This document shows, in pieces, positions 6,864 to 15,914 of a stretch of DNA of 64,000 nucleotides. The DNA is from UBA1672 sp964351365. GTDB taxonomy: Bacteria > Pseudomonadota > Alphaproteobacteria > Micavibrionales > Micavibrionaceae. Every line of letters starts with the position of its first letter. Position 1 is the first letter of the stretch. The position numbers were made by a program, and so were the translations under genes. The notes beneath the pieces are model-generated. The model was given only the letters and a program-made list of their open reading frames with translations. It had not been told where the DNA came from and ran no database searches. The stretch covers positions 43,414-107,413 of the forward strand of contig CAYGNP010000005.1 of assembly GCA_964351365.1 (NCBI GenBank). The letters run 5' to 3'.

Positions 6864-8321
6864 TCTCTTCCATCCAGCATAATATTTATCCACAAGCGCG
6901 CGATCCATTGACGGCTCATATCTTTTCCCCGCACGCCAACGCGATGCTGAATCTTCTAAATCTTTAAAAATTCCGGCTTGAATCCCCGCCAGACACGCCG
7001 CGCCCCATGCCGTCGCTTCTGTAACTTCAGGAATATCAATTGCTACACCTAAAATATCTGCCATAAACTGACACATAAAACCATTCACCACTAATCCCCC
7101 ATCCGCCCGTAACAGGCCAATATCATACCCGCTATCCTGCGCCATTGCACCAATCAGGTCATAAGATTGATATGCCTGAGCCTCCAAAGCAGCCCGCACA
7201 ATATGCGCCTTATGACTGTCCCGCGTAAGCCCGCAAATAACCCCTCTAGCCTCAGGATTCCAATATGGTGCACCCATACCGGTAAACGCAGGGACAAAAT
7301 ATACACCGCCATTATCTGAAACCGATTGCGCGATTTCAGCCGTTATCTTTGCAGAATCAATAAGCCCCAAATTATCGCGCAAAAACTGAATAGCCGTTCC
7401 TGCATTAAAAATTGACCCCTCCAGCGCGTAAGAACTTTTACCGTTTATTCTATATGCCACGGTGGCCAATAATTTATGCTCGGAAACTATAAGCTTATCG
7501 CCAATATTCATCAACATGAAACAGCCAGTTCCATAGGTTGACTTAACCATTCCTGGCCTTATACACCCCTGCCCGATTAATGCCGCTTGCTGATCCCCGG
7601 CAATGCCATTTATAGACAAAGTGCCATCAATTACATCCGATTCAATTATTCCATAATCATATACATTATCATGCACTTCTGGCATCATACTAATTGGAAT
7701 TCCAAACAGTTTCAAAAGATCAAAATCCCAATAATGGCCAATAATATTATACAGCATTGTCCGCGAAGCGTTCGTAACATCCGTTGCGTGAATTCGGCCA
7801 GCAGTCAAATGCCATAACAAATAACAATCCACGGTCCCAAACAGCAATTCACCATTATTAGCCATTTCTCTTGCGCCATCAACATGATCTAAAATCCACT
7901 TCACCTTTGTGGCCGAAAAATATGGATCGAGCACCAGGCCCGTTTTTTCTCGAACCATCCCCTCCAATCCCTCAGCCCGCAGCTGCGCACAATATTCCGC
8001 CGTTCTCCGGTCTTGCCACACAATAGCATTATAAACAGGACGCCCGGTTTTCCGGCTCCACACTATTGTTGTCTCACGTTGATTGGAAATTCCCACCCCG
8101 GCAATGCGCGCAACATCCACGCCCGAAGATAAAATTTTATTAACAGCCCATACAGTTCCATCCACAAGCGCCTGTGGACTTTGTTCCACCCAGCCATCCT
8201 GTGGATAAGTTAAATCAATCTCTTTTTGAAAAACCGACTGCACACAACCCTGATCATCAAACAACAAGGCGCGTGAACTGCTTGTCCCCTGATCAATTGC
8301 CAGCAAATAAGAAGAACTCAA
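6846..8321 (-). CDS. glpK: Glycerol kinase
   Basis: A 491-residue cytoplasmic FGGY-family kinase that phosphorylates glycerol to sn-glycerol 3-phosphate with ATP. The N-terminus carries LAIDQGTSSSRALLFD, followed by GISNQRETTIVWSRKTG and AIVWQDRRT, which bind ATP and glycerol. Later blocks include STYGTGCFML and GGLVVNGFMCQFMADI. Its length matches the E. coli enzyme. The start is TTG at 8321. It overlaps the glpD stop by four bases (TTGA), so it is translationally coupled to glpD upstream. No glpF or glpR is in the window, and how glycerol enters the cell is not shown here. Confidence 0.96.
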   Translation of the reverse strand: MSSSYLLAIDQGTSSSRALLFDDQGCVQSVFQKEIDLTYPQDGWVEQSPQALVDGTVWAVNKILSSGVDVARIAGVGISNQRETTIVWSRKTGRPVYNAIVWQDRRTAEYCAQLRAEGLEGMVREKTGLVLDPYFSATKVKWILDHVDGAREMANNGELLFGTVDCYLLWHLTAGRIHATDVTNASRTMLYNIIGHYWDFDLLKLFGIPISMMPEVHDNVYDYGIIESDVIDGTLSINGIAGDQQAALIGQGCIRPGMVKSTYGTGCFMLMNIGDKLIVSEHKLLATVAYRINGKSSYALEGSIFNAGTAIQFLRDNLGLIDSAKITAEIAQSVSDNGGVYFVPAFTGMGAPYWNPEARGVICGLTRDSHKAHIVRAALEAQAYQSYDLIGAMAQDSGYDIGLLRADGGLVVNGFMCQFMADILGVAIDIPEVTEATAWGAACLAGIQAGIFKDLEDSASRWRAGKRYEPSMDRALVDKYYAGWKRAVEKS

Positions 8322-9835
8322 GCAACACTCTCCGTAACATTAAAAAACTCATCTATCGCAGCAATAGTCTGCTCCGAAATACACATCCCGAGCTTAGAGC
8401 GACGCCAGATAACATCCTCCGCACTGCGCGCCCATTCATAATCGCGCAAATATTCGAGCTCCGCCCTGTAGACATCATCACCATAATCCACGCCCATATC
8501 CGCAAGACACGTGCATTTGGACAGAAAATAATCCATCCGTGTTCCATACGCCCGTGCATAACGATACATCAAAGAGGCCGGCACCCAGCTAAATTCATGC
8601 TGCTTGCGCGCAACAAATGCATCAAAATCATTATCTTTATAATCAGCCCCGCTTAGCGCCACATCCGCTGTCCAGGCAGGCGCAGCCCGCCCGCTGAGAC
8701 GCATCAGAACATCAACCACATCCTCCGCCACCGCCCGGTAAGTCGTCAACTTGCCCCCAAACAGCGAAAGCATCGGCGGGTCATACCGCTTGTGATGATA
8801 AATCACGTGATCCCTGCTTACCGCGCTAACATTATCCCCGCCATCATCCATCAATGGCCGTACCCCACTATAGGTGAAAACCACATCCGCCTCACAGATA
8901 CTTCGCTCGAAATATCCGTTAAACGCCTTGATCAAATAGGCCTTTTCCGCCTGCGAAATATAAACATCCCGCGGATTACCCTCATACTCTTCTTCGGTCG
9001 TGCCAATAACCGTATAAAGCTTTTCATAAGGCGCGACAAAAACAATGCGCCCGTCATCCTGCTGCAAGACATAGGCCTGCTGCCCCTCATAATGTCGGTT
9101 AATAATAAGGTGACTACCCTTCACCATACGCACCTGCGGCGCATCCGGGTCACCCTCGCTCAGGCCTGTCCGCTCTAAAACGCGGCTCACCCACGGGCCG
9201 GTTGCATTAACAACCATAGAGGCCTGAATGCTCCGGCAGTGCCCTGTTTGCACCTCCCGCAGCCCCACGCGCCACACACCGCCCTCAACATTCAGGTCCG
9301 TGCACTCCGTATGGGTCAAAATCTCCGCCCCACGCGCCGCCGCATCCACCGCATTGGCAATCACCAGCCGCGTATCATCACACCAGCAATCCGAATAAAC
9401 AAACCCCTGAATATAATCAGACTTGAGCGGTTCAACATAATTATCCTTCGTTCGGTCAATAACCCGCGATCGCGGTAAAGAAGATCGCCCCCCAAGATGA
9501 TCATAAATCCAAAGCCCAAGCCGGATCATCCATTCCGGACGCGTCTCATGCAAACCCTGCGGCAAAACACATGTAATCGGCCAGATCAAATGCTGCGCGG
9601 TGCGGTACAACCGCTCACGTTCCTTGAGCGCCTTACGCACAAGGCCAAACTCCCGATGCTCCAGATACCGCAAACCGCCATGAATAAGCTTGGTACTGGC
9701 AGAAGACGTCGCCCCGGCTAGATCCTGCGTTTCAATCAGCAAAACGGACAAACCTCGCCCCGCCGCATCTCTGGCTATCCCTGCGCCGTTAATTCCACCA
9801 CCGATGACACATAAATCGTAATGAAGATCACTCAT
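8318..9835 (-). CDS. glpD: Aerobic glycerol-3-phosphate dehydrogenase
   Basis: A 505-residue membrane-associated flavoprotein that oxidises glycerol 3-phosphate to dihydroxyacetone phosphate and passes electrons to quinone. The N-terminus has the FAD-binding GGGINGAGIARDAAGRG motif, then SSASTKLIHGGLRYLE typical of GlpD. YSGVRPLMDDGG and GGKLTTYRAVAEDV follow, and an alpha-helical C-terminal domain closes the protein. It is the first gene of the glpD-glpK pair, and the kinase product is its substrate. Its ATG lies in a short 44-bp spacer shared with the CheY-like gene stop upstream. Confidence 0.96.
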   Translation of the reverse strand: MSDLHYDLCVIGGGINGAGIARDAAGRGLSVLLIETQDLAGATSSASTKLIHGGLRYLEHREFGLVRKALKERERLYRTAQHLIWPITCVLPQGLHETRPEWMIRLGLWIYDHLGGRSSLPRSRVIDRTKDNYVEPLKSDYIQGFVYSDCWCDDTRLVIANAVDAAARGAEILTHTECTDLNVEGGVWRVGLREVQTGHCRSIQASMVVNATGPWVSRVLERTGLSEGDPDAPQVRMVKGSHLIINRHYEGQQAYVLQQDDGRIVFVAPYEKLYTVIGTTEEEYEGNPRDVYISQAEKAYLIKAFNGYFERSICEADVVFTYSGVRPLMDDGGDNVSAVSRDHVIYHHKRYDPPMLSLFGGKLTTYRAVAEDVVDVLMRLSGRAAPAWTADVALSGADYKDNDFDAFVARKQHEFSWVPASLMYRYARAYGTRMDYFLSKCTCLADMGVDYGDDVYRAELEYLRDYEWARSAEDVIWRRSKLGMCISEQTIAAIDEFFNVTESVA

Positions 9836-9870
9836 ACCATAATAGAATACCTCAAGACGGCATTATTGAA

Positions 9871-9888
9871 AAGCGTTACTTAACGCTT
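9871..9888 (-). terminator. Hairpin at the end of the CheY-like gene
   Basis: AAGCGTT (9871-9877) pairs perfectly with AACGCTT (9882-9888) around a 4-base loop, overlapping the stop codon of the response-regulator gene. On the - strand the stem is followed by TTCAATAAT, only a weak T-run. It could separate the two-component pair from glpDK. Confidence 0.4.
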
Positions 9889-10275
9889 GCTTTTTTGCAT
9901 GACGATGCGGATTTTCGCCTCCATCTGAACCGGAGAGAACGGCTTGACAATATACCCGTTCACACCAGAGCTTTTAGCCTCAACAACTGAATCCATATCC
10001 CCTCGCCCCGTGACCATCAAAAACGGCATATCTGGATCAACCGTGCGAATTTGGCGCAAAAACTCAACCCCGCTCATCCCGGGCATATTCCAGTCACAGA
10101 CAATCAGATCCACCGCATCAAACGCTGAATCCACAAACGCCAGCGCCTTACGCCCATCAGAGGCATCAAAAATGCGCTTAATCCCAATCTCCGATAACAT
10201 ATTACGGATCATCGACACCATTTCAGGCTGATCATCTACAACAAGGACATTCAATTTACTCAACTCTCTGGTCAT
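9880..10275 (-). CDS. CheY-like single-domain response regulator
   Basis: A 131-residue receiver domain without an output domain. The acidic pocket VVDDQ (D14, D15), the phospho-acceptor D61 in IVCDWNMPG, the switch T in FLMVTG and the K of VKPFSP are all present. It lies 21 bp downstream of a hybrid histidine kinase gene on the same strand, so it is probably its partner or a sink for its phosphate. The sequence is closest to the general CheY type. A motor-binding role cannot be claimed because no flagellar or chemotaxis genes are in the window. Confidence 0.88.
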   Translation of the reverse strand: MTRELSKLNVLVVDDQPEMVSMIRNMLSEIGIKRIFDASDGRKALAFVDSAFDAVDLIVCDWNMPGMSGVEFLRQIRTVDPDMPFLMVTGRGDMDSVVEAKSSGVNGYIVKPFSPVQMEAKIRIVMQKSKR

Positions 10276-10296
10276 TTGAAACTCCTGGCATCCTAG

Positions 10297-12351
10297 TTAG
10301 TTTACAATCCAACGTGGGGTTTCATTGGCATAAACCCCCTCTTTAATCTGCTCACTTAACATATAGAAAATGATACAGAGTAAATCCTCATAATGAACCG
10401 GCTTGGCAACAAACTCCGCCGCATCGGGCAAGCTGATCGGCGACATATCCCCACTGGAGGGAAACCCGCTCATAAATATCGTTTTTATTTCCGGCCTCAC
10501 CGCCCTTACCAATTCCGCCAGCTTAACGCCGCTAAGCTCTGGCATAACAACATCCGTCAGCAACAAATCAATCTGCCCGATATAATCATCCTGAAGAACA
10601 AGCGCATCAGATCCATTAAGCGCACTCAAAACAGTCATGCCCGCATCCTCAAGCATGGTTCCCACGATCTCAAGCAAATCGGGCTCATCTTCTACCAGCA
10701 GCACACAATACCCATCTAAACGCACAGAATTACCGGTCTCCATACTGCGCAAGATTGCCTTCGTCGCATCCTGATAACAACGCGGAATATATATTGAAAA
10801 TGTTGTCCCCTGCCCCACAGCAGAGCTCACATCAATCGCCCCGCCCATCTCATGCACAAGACCATAAACAACAGATAACCCTAGCCCCGTACCCTGTGAT
10901 TTATCTTTCGTCGTATAGAAAGGATCAAAAATCCGGGATAACGTCTCCTCATCCATCCCCGAGCCGGTATCCGAAACATTCAAACAAACATAATCCTCCC
11001 CCGCAACAATACTCCTGATCCTCTCCGGCGCATCATCGGCATGGCATGCGCTTGCACTCAAAATGATCGTTCCCTCACCAGACATCGCATCACGGGCATT
11101 AATGACCAGATTCATCAAAATCTGGCTGATCGAGACCACATTGCCCCGCACATTCAAGGACTCAGCGCCCACCTCAACCCCGATACTGACATCTGAGGAA
11201 AGCAACGGCTTACATAGCTCGCTATGCTCCTCAACAATGCCCCGCACATCCACAACCTCTTTAGTAACAACCTTATGACGGCTAAAGGTCAGCATTTTAC
11301 GTGTTAAACCGGCGCCACGATCCGCCGCCAGAGTAATCTTTTCAACATCCTTGCGAAGCTTATCCTGATCCTTGCGCAACCCCTTTGATACAGCCAAAGA
11401 GTAGCCCGAAATAATCGACAGGATATTATTAAAATCATGCGCAACCCCCGCGGCCAATTGCCCCAGAGATTCTAACTTCTGCGCATGGAAAAACTCTGAT
11501 TCACGCTGCTTCAATACTGTTACATCGCTTAAAACACCCACATAAAGGTCCAAATCTCCCCTTTGATCATAGACGGGCGACAGTTTCAAATTATAGTAAC
11601 GGATATTAGAATCCTCTCTGTCCTCCAGAGACAATTCAACACTTTTAAAACGTCTCAATGCTGAACGAAATTTTTTTATTTCTTCATCATCATGAATTAA
11701 TGTGCCTAATATCTGCCAGCCCACATGATGCAAATCATCAGACTCACATTTAACAAAATCAAAGAAAGCACTATTCGCAAATAATATAGGACATCCCTTC
11801 ACCTTTGGATCACCGATAACCACCCCGCTTGAAATTTCTTGAATAGCATGATGCAACTGGCGATTGAGCTGATCCACCATCAATAAATCCCTCTCGCGTG
11901 TGCTCCACGATGTCACATCCGAAAAGGTGAAAATGCTCTTCCCCTTACTTAAATTTCTAGCATTAACCAGGCAAATACGCCCCTCACTCACATGAACAAC
12001 CTCTCGAAAATCGGCCCCCTGAACTTGAGCTGTATAATCAAGAACCACATTACGAACGCTCTCACTTGGATCAACAGCATGATCATAAAGATAATTCAAA
12101 AAATCACTTTGGCTCATATTCTTAAAATCCAACATTGACATCTCTGATAAAAATGATTTTGCCTTTGTATTAACCCTAAAAAAACGACCATTCTGGTCAA
12201 ATATTACTTTCCCGAACTGCGTCGCCTCAAAAATATCATTATAAATCTTGAGCATCTCGCAAGATTTTCTGCAACGAATAATCAATGCACCGACAACCAC
12301 CCAAGATAAAAGCAAAACTGCGCTATAAAGCACAAAGGAAAAATCTGACAT
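10297..12351 (-). CDS. CckA-like hybrid histidine kinase (PAS-PAS-HisKA-HATPase-REC)
   Basis: A 684-residue sensor kinase. One N-terminal membrane segment (residues ~7-25) is followed by two PAS-like domains (~35-145 and ~165-280). A HisKA domain carries H305 in AAGVAHDFNN. The HATPase domain shows NLVINARDAM, DTGSGMD and GTGLGLSVV. The C-terminal receiver (~545-665) holds LLLTDVVMPELSG. The H-box and architecture match the CckA type, but canonical CckA usually has two membrane segments, so this may be a paralogue rather than the cell-cycle kinase itself. It is divergent from the YjbH-like gene and followed by a CheY-like gene. Confidence 0.88.
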   Translation of the reverse strand: MSDFSFVLYSAVLLLSWVVVGALIIRCRKSCEMLKIYNDIFEATQFGKVIFDQNGRFFRVNTKAKSFLSEMSMLDFKNMSQSDFLNYLYDHAVDPSESVRNVVLDYTAQVQGADFREVVHVSEGRICLVNARNLSKGKSIFTFSDVTSWSTRERDLLMVDQLNRQLHHAIQEISSGVVIGDPKVKGCPILFANSAFFDFVKCESDDLHHVGWQILGTLIHDDEEIKKFRSALRRFKSVELSLEDREDSNIRYYNLKLSPVYDQRGDLDLYVGVLSDVTVLKQRESEFFHAQKLESLGQLAAGVAHDFNNILSIISGYSLAVSKGLRKDQDKLRKDVEKITLAADRGAGLTRKMLTFSRHKVVTKEVVDVRGIVEEHSELCKPLLSSDVSIGVEVGAESLNVRGNVVSISQILMNLVINARDAMSGEGTIILSASACHADDAPERIRSIVAGEDYVCLNVSDTGSGMDEETLSRIFDPFYTTKDKSQGTGLGLSVVYGLVHEMGGAIDVSSAVGQGTTFSIYIPRCYQDATKAILRSMETGNSVRLDGYCVLLVEDEPDLLEIVGTMLEDAGMTVLSALNGSDALVLQDDYIGQIDLLLTDVVMPELSGVKLAELVRAVRPEIKTIFMSGFPSSGDMSPISLPDAAEFVAKPVHYEDLLCIIFYMLSEQIKEGVYANETPRWIVN

Positions 12352-12418
12352 GAAAACTCACACACTGACGAATATTAAGGTAAAAGAAATGCAGAAAAAG
12401 CACAACCATAAATCAACT

Positions 12419-12446
12419 TTGACATACTCCGGTATTAGGGTAAAAT
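12419..12446 (+). promoter_or_regulatory. Near-consensus sigma70 promoter of the YjbH-like gene
   Basis: TTGACA (12419-12424), a 16-base spacer and TAAAAT (12441-12446) lie in the 134-bp gap between divergent genes, 40 bp before the ATG at 12486. The -35 box is a perfect consensus match. Confidence 0.6.
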
Positions 12447-12485
12447 ACGAAAGGAAGATTATCCCCACCCTTTATTTGTTCGCCC

Positions 12486-14627
12486 ATGAAACAAAAAAAT
12501 TCCCGCCCGCTGCTCCTGTGCAGCCTGCTCCTATCCGCGACCATAAAACCTCATCAGGCCGGCGCGCAGCAAAACCACACCCCGATGATGACGGGATTTC
12601 TAGGTCTAAACACCGTGCCCAGCGCCCGCATGGACCGCGCAGGAACCTTGCGAATGGGCGCATCAACCCTTGATCCTTACTTTCACGGCTATATCGGGAT
12701 GCAAATCGCCACCCCCCTTTTCATCAGCATCCGCCAGAGCGCAGAAATCTCAAATATCCTGGAGGAGGCCAATCGCCTCTACCCCGGCGTTGACCTAAAG
12801 TTGCGCTTGCTAAAAGAGCATGAGCTCACCCCCGAGCTTAGCATCGGCCTGCAATCCGCATTCGGTCATCGCCGTCAGGCCGGAGAATTTATCGCCCTGT
12901 CCAAACGCTATAATAACTTCGACTTTACAGGCGGCATAGGCTGGGGGCGCTTCGGCACCGCCGGACACATCAAAAACCCCCTGAACTTTCTTGGCTCACA
13001 TTTCAACCAAAACAGAGACATCAACGGCGAGAGCACAAATGAACCCTCCGACTGGTTCTCAGGCAAAGAAGCAGGCTTCTTCGGCGGCATGGAATATTTC
13101 CTCCCCGTCAAAGGCCTCTCCCTCAAACTCGATTACGGCGCAGACCGTTACAGCACCGAACAAAGCGCCACAGACTACGACCCGCCATCCCCATGGGGAT
13201 TAGGTCTGGCCTATAACTATAATGACACCCTCAGCGCCCAAGTTGGAATGCAGGGCACAGACAAACTCATGGCCCGCCTCTCGCTAAAAGCCCGCCCGGA
13301 ACATCTCAAACCAGCCACGCCCCTGTACTACAATTATAAAAAAACTACGGTCACAGATAACCTTTCAATACCCCTGCGCGCCATCCCCGACAAACCCGAC
13401 CCCCAAGATCTGGGCATAGACAGCATCCGCATTGAAGGCCAAATTTTATTCATAACTTTGAACATACCGGAAAACATCTCCTCCCCTTACCACATCAACG
13501 AAGCCCTAAGATACGTCACAACCGAATACGCGGATTATATTCAGGATATCAAAGAACTGGCCATAACATTGAAACGCCTGGAGCTCGAAGGCACAACCAT
13601 CCGCATCCTGCGCAAGGATATTGAAAAATCCATCAGCATCGACAACGAGATCATCAGCCCTCAGGAAATCTGGCAAAATGCAGAATTTACGGCAGAGCCA
13701 TCACAGATCAAACCTCAGGCCAAATTCCTCCCCACCAAAGGCCTGAAACTGCGCAGCACCAACACACTAATTCTGGACACACAAATCAGCCTGTCCGAGG
13801 AAGATACCGGCGCGCTCTACCGCACCTCGGCGCTCATCTCCGCCCGCGATATCCCTGTACGAATACCCTTATTTGGCGACAGACGGGTTATGAACGGCAT
13901 AGGCTTTCGCGTCAATCTGGCCGACAATCTTGACCGCCTTAATGAATTGCGCCCCCGCGCCCTCTTGCCCGTCCGCAGTGATATTGCCGATTTTACCGGC
14001 TCGGCATTTGGATTGGAGCATAGCTATTTCGGCATCGCCAACTCATTCACACCAGAACTACATTTTTCGCTGCTCTCCGGCTATCTGGAAGAATTTTATT
14101 ACGGCACAGGAAGTGAACTTCTGTACCGCCCCTTCAACGCCCGCCTTGCTTTAGGCGCCGAGCTTTGGCACGCGCAGCGCCGCGATCCTGACACGCCCCT
14201 GGCCTTGGGCTTAAATGGTACAGGCGTTCTCACGGGTCATGCCAATATCTGGTACGACATTCCCATGCATGACGTAACCGCAAATTTGCGCATAGGCCGC
14301 TTCCTTGCAGGTGATGCGGGCTTTGCCTTTGGCTTGGAAAAAGATTTTAAAAACGGAGCAAAAATCGCCGCTGATATCGCCATCAGCAACCATGCGGACA
14401 CCGACCCCTTCGGCGAAAATTTAAGTGCCCAGCATAGCCTGAGCCTCATCATCCCCCTCGGAGCCGCGCCCGTTTTGAATGCGGCCATCCAATCCAATAC
14501 CCGCATCGCACCCTTTGGCCGTAATGCAGCCCAAATCCTAAACAAACCCGTCAGCCTCTATGAAATATCCGAACCCTTCACCCTTGATCACATAGCAGCG
14601 CACTGGGATGAAATAGCAGAAAAATAA
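12486..14627 (+). CDS. YjbH-like outer membrane exopolysaccharide protein
   Basis: A 713-residue exported protein with an N-terminal signal (residues ~8-27, ending AGAQQ). GFLGLNTVPSARMDRAGTLRMG opens the YjbH/GfcD family domain, in which a TGLI-x-PTAR-type motif begins a beta-rich outer-membrane fold. Repeated amphipathic strands with aromatic ends follow through the C-terminal half (for example HSYFGIANSFTPELHF). The length is close to E. coli YjbH (about 700). The family is tied to exopolysaccharide export or modification, normally within a yjbEFGH set. Here it stands alone. A strong promoter lies upstream. Confidence 0.82.
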   Translation: MKQKNSRPLLLCSLLLSATIKPHQAGAQQNHTPMMTGFLGLNTVPSARMDRAGTLRMGASTLDPYFHGYIGMQIATPLFISIRQSAEISNILEEANRLYPGVDLKLRLLKEHELTPELSIGLQSAFGHRRQAGEFIALSKRYNNFDFTGGIGWGRFGTAGHIKNPLNFLGSHFNQNRDINGESTNEPSDWFSGKEAGFFGGMEYFLPVKGLSLKLDYGADRYSTEQSATDYDPPSPWGLGLAYNYNDTLSAQVGMQGTDKLMARLSLKARPEHLKPATPLYYNYKKTTVTDNLSIPLRAIPDKPDPQDLGIDSIRIEGQILFITLNIPENISSPYHINEALRYVTTEYADYIQDIKELAITLKRLELEGTTIRILRKDIEKSISIDNEIISPQEIWQNAEFTAEPSQIKPQAKFLPTKGLKLRSTNTLILDTQISLSEEDTGALYRTSALISARDIPVRIPLFGDRRVMNGIGFRVNLADNLDRLNELRPRALLPVRSDIADFTGSAFGLEHSYFGIANSFTPELHFSLLSGYLEEFYYGTGSELLYRPFNARLALGAELWHAQRRDPDTPLALGLNGTGVLTGHANIWYDIPMHDVTANLRIGRFLAGDAGFAFGLEKDFKNGAKIAADIAISNHADTDPFGENLSAQHSLSLIIPLGAAPVLNAAIQSNTRIAPFGRNAAQILNKPVSLYEISEPFTLDHIAAHWDEIAEK

Positions 14628-14904
14628 GGACCATGACCCAAAAAAATGAGCCAATCTCAGACTGGCCCATTAGGTTTTTTATATGTTGCAACTTAGTTTA
14701 TTGACAACGTTAAAACATTTACCCCGTAAGTAAGAAACCTTATAAAACTATTCAAAACGTATCGTTAACTTGTAAAGAGATAACTATATAATCACTATCT
14801 TGTTTCAAGAAATTGAATAAAAGAAAAACCCCGTTTTAGTCTCCCTCATCAAATCTCTCACCTTTATATGATAATATAAAATTTTATGTAAATGCAAACT
14901 TTTC
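14628..14904. other. 277-bp AT-rich intergenic region between convergent genes
   Basis: No ORF or RNA is seen. At 14647-14680 an imperfect stem (GAGCCA/TGGCCC) followed by TTTTTTAT may terminate the YjbH-like gene. The remainder is very AT-rich without recognisable repeats. Confidence 0.4.
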
Positions 14905-15900
14905 CTATTTTTTTAGTAATTTCAATGCTTTACTAAAAATTTCTGAGCTCTTACATTCAAAGAATTGCACCTCTTCGGTGCGCGGATGAATAAACTGCAA
15001 CGCCCTCGCATGAAGCATCTGATAAGGCAAACTCAAAATTTCATTAATTATATCAATAGAATAAGATTCTTTCTTCAAGTTACTTTGCAACGCTGTGCGC
15101 TGCGGTCCGTATAACGAATCGCCTAAAATTGGATAACCAATAGCCTCCATATGAACCCTTATCTGATGCGTACGGCCCGTCTCCAGCACACATTCCACGA
15201 GCGCACAGGCCTGTCCAAACTGCTCAACAACCCTGTAATAGGTCTTCGCCTCACGAAGGGAACCACTCATCACACTCATCTTCAAACGGTTATGCTTGTG
15301 CCTGCCGATTGGCCGGTCAACACTGCCCTTAATCGGCATAGGCACCCCAAGCACCAGCGCATGATAAACCCGGCTCAGCGATCGATCCGCAAGCTGCGCG
15401 CTCAAATGATGATGCGCAAAATCATTCTTCGCCACCATCATCAATCCGCTCGTATCTTTATCCAACCGGTGCACAATCCCCGGGCGCACCACCCCGCCAA
15501 TCCCCGACAAACTCTCCCCGCAATGATGCAGCAGCGCATTGACAAGCGTCCCGCTCCAATGCCCCGCGCCCGGATGCACAACCATCCCCGCAGGCTTGTT
15601 AATAACCAGAACGTCATCATCCTCATACACCACATCCAGGGGAATATCCTCCGCCTTGGGCTCCCCCTCCACAGGGGGCGGAACCTGCACCAGAAAAACC
15701 TGCCCTGCCTCCACCTTTGTTGACGGCGTACTGAGCACAGCATGATCCAGAAACACCATCCCCTGCGCGATCAGATCCTGCAACCGCGAGCGTGACAAAT
15801 CCGCACACAATGCGCTCAAAACCTTATCCGCACGCTGCCCAGAATGAACATCAAGCGCAACAAAGCTTAAGACCTCATCTTGATCATCTTCATTAATCAT
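14905..15900 (-). CDS. rluD: 23S rRNA pseudouridine synthase RluD-like
   Basis: A 331-residue RluA-family enzyme from the ATG at 15900. An in-frame TTG at 15927 would overlap the preceding gene and is less likely. An N-terminal S4 RNA-binding domain (~20-75) precedes the catalytic domain with HRLDKDTSGLM, whose aspartate D147 is the nucleophile. LETGRTHQIRVH and LHARALQFIHP complete the family signature. RluD modifies the helix-69 loop of 23S rRNA (positions 1911, 1915, 1917). The family includes close relatives such as RluC, but the single S4 domain and length favour RluD. Confidence 0.9.
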   Translation of the reverse strand: MINEDDQDEVLSFVALDVHSGQRADKVLSALCADLSRSRLQDLIAQGMVFLDHAVLSTPSTKVEAGQVFLVQVPPPVEGEPKAEDIPLDVVYEDDDVLVINKPAGMVVHPGAGHWSGTLVNALLHHCGESLSGIGGVVRPGIVHRLDKDTSGLMMVAKNDFAHHHLSAQLADRSLSRVYHALVLGVPMPIKGSVDRPIGRHKHNRLKMSVMSGSLREAKTYYRVVEQFGQACALVECVLETGRTHQIRVHMEAIGYPILGDSLYGPQRTALQSNLKKESYSIDIINEILSLPYQMLHARALQFIHPRTEEVQFFECKSSEIFSKALKLLKK

Positions 15901-15914
15901 ATGATTTATATACC

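Noticed and set aside
6829..8208. Three perfect DnaA-box matches (TTATCCACA or complement) at 6829, 6886 and 8200, suggesting an origin
   Set aside because: Two of the three (6886 and 8200) lie within glpK coding sequence and read as ordinary codons (for example VDK), and similar matches occur in cpaF (26165, 26210). There is no AT-rich unwinding region or origin-linked gene nearby.
12350..12673. 107-codon + strand ORF overlapping the start of the YjbH-like gene
   Set aside because: It crosses the promoter and the signal-peptide region of the well-supported YjbH-like gene in another frame and has no family features.
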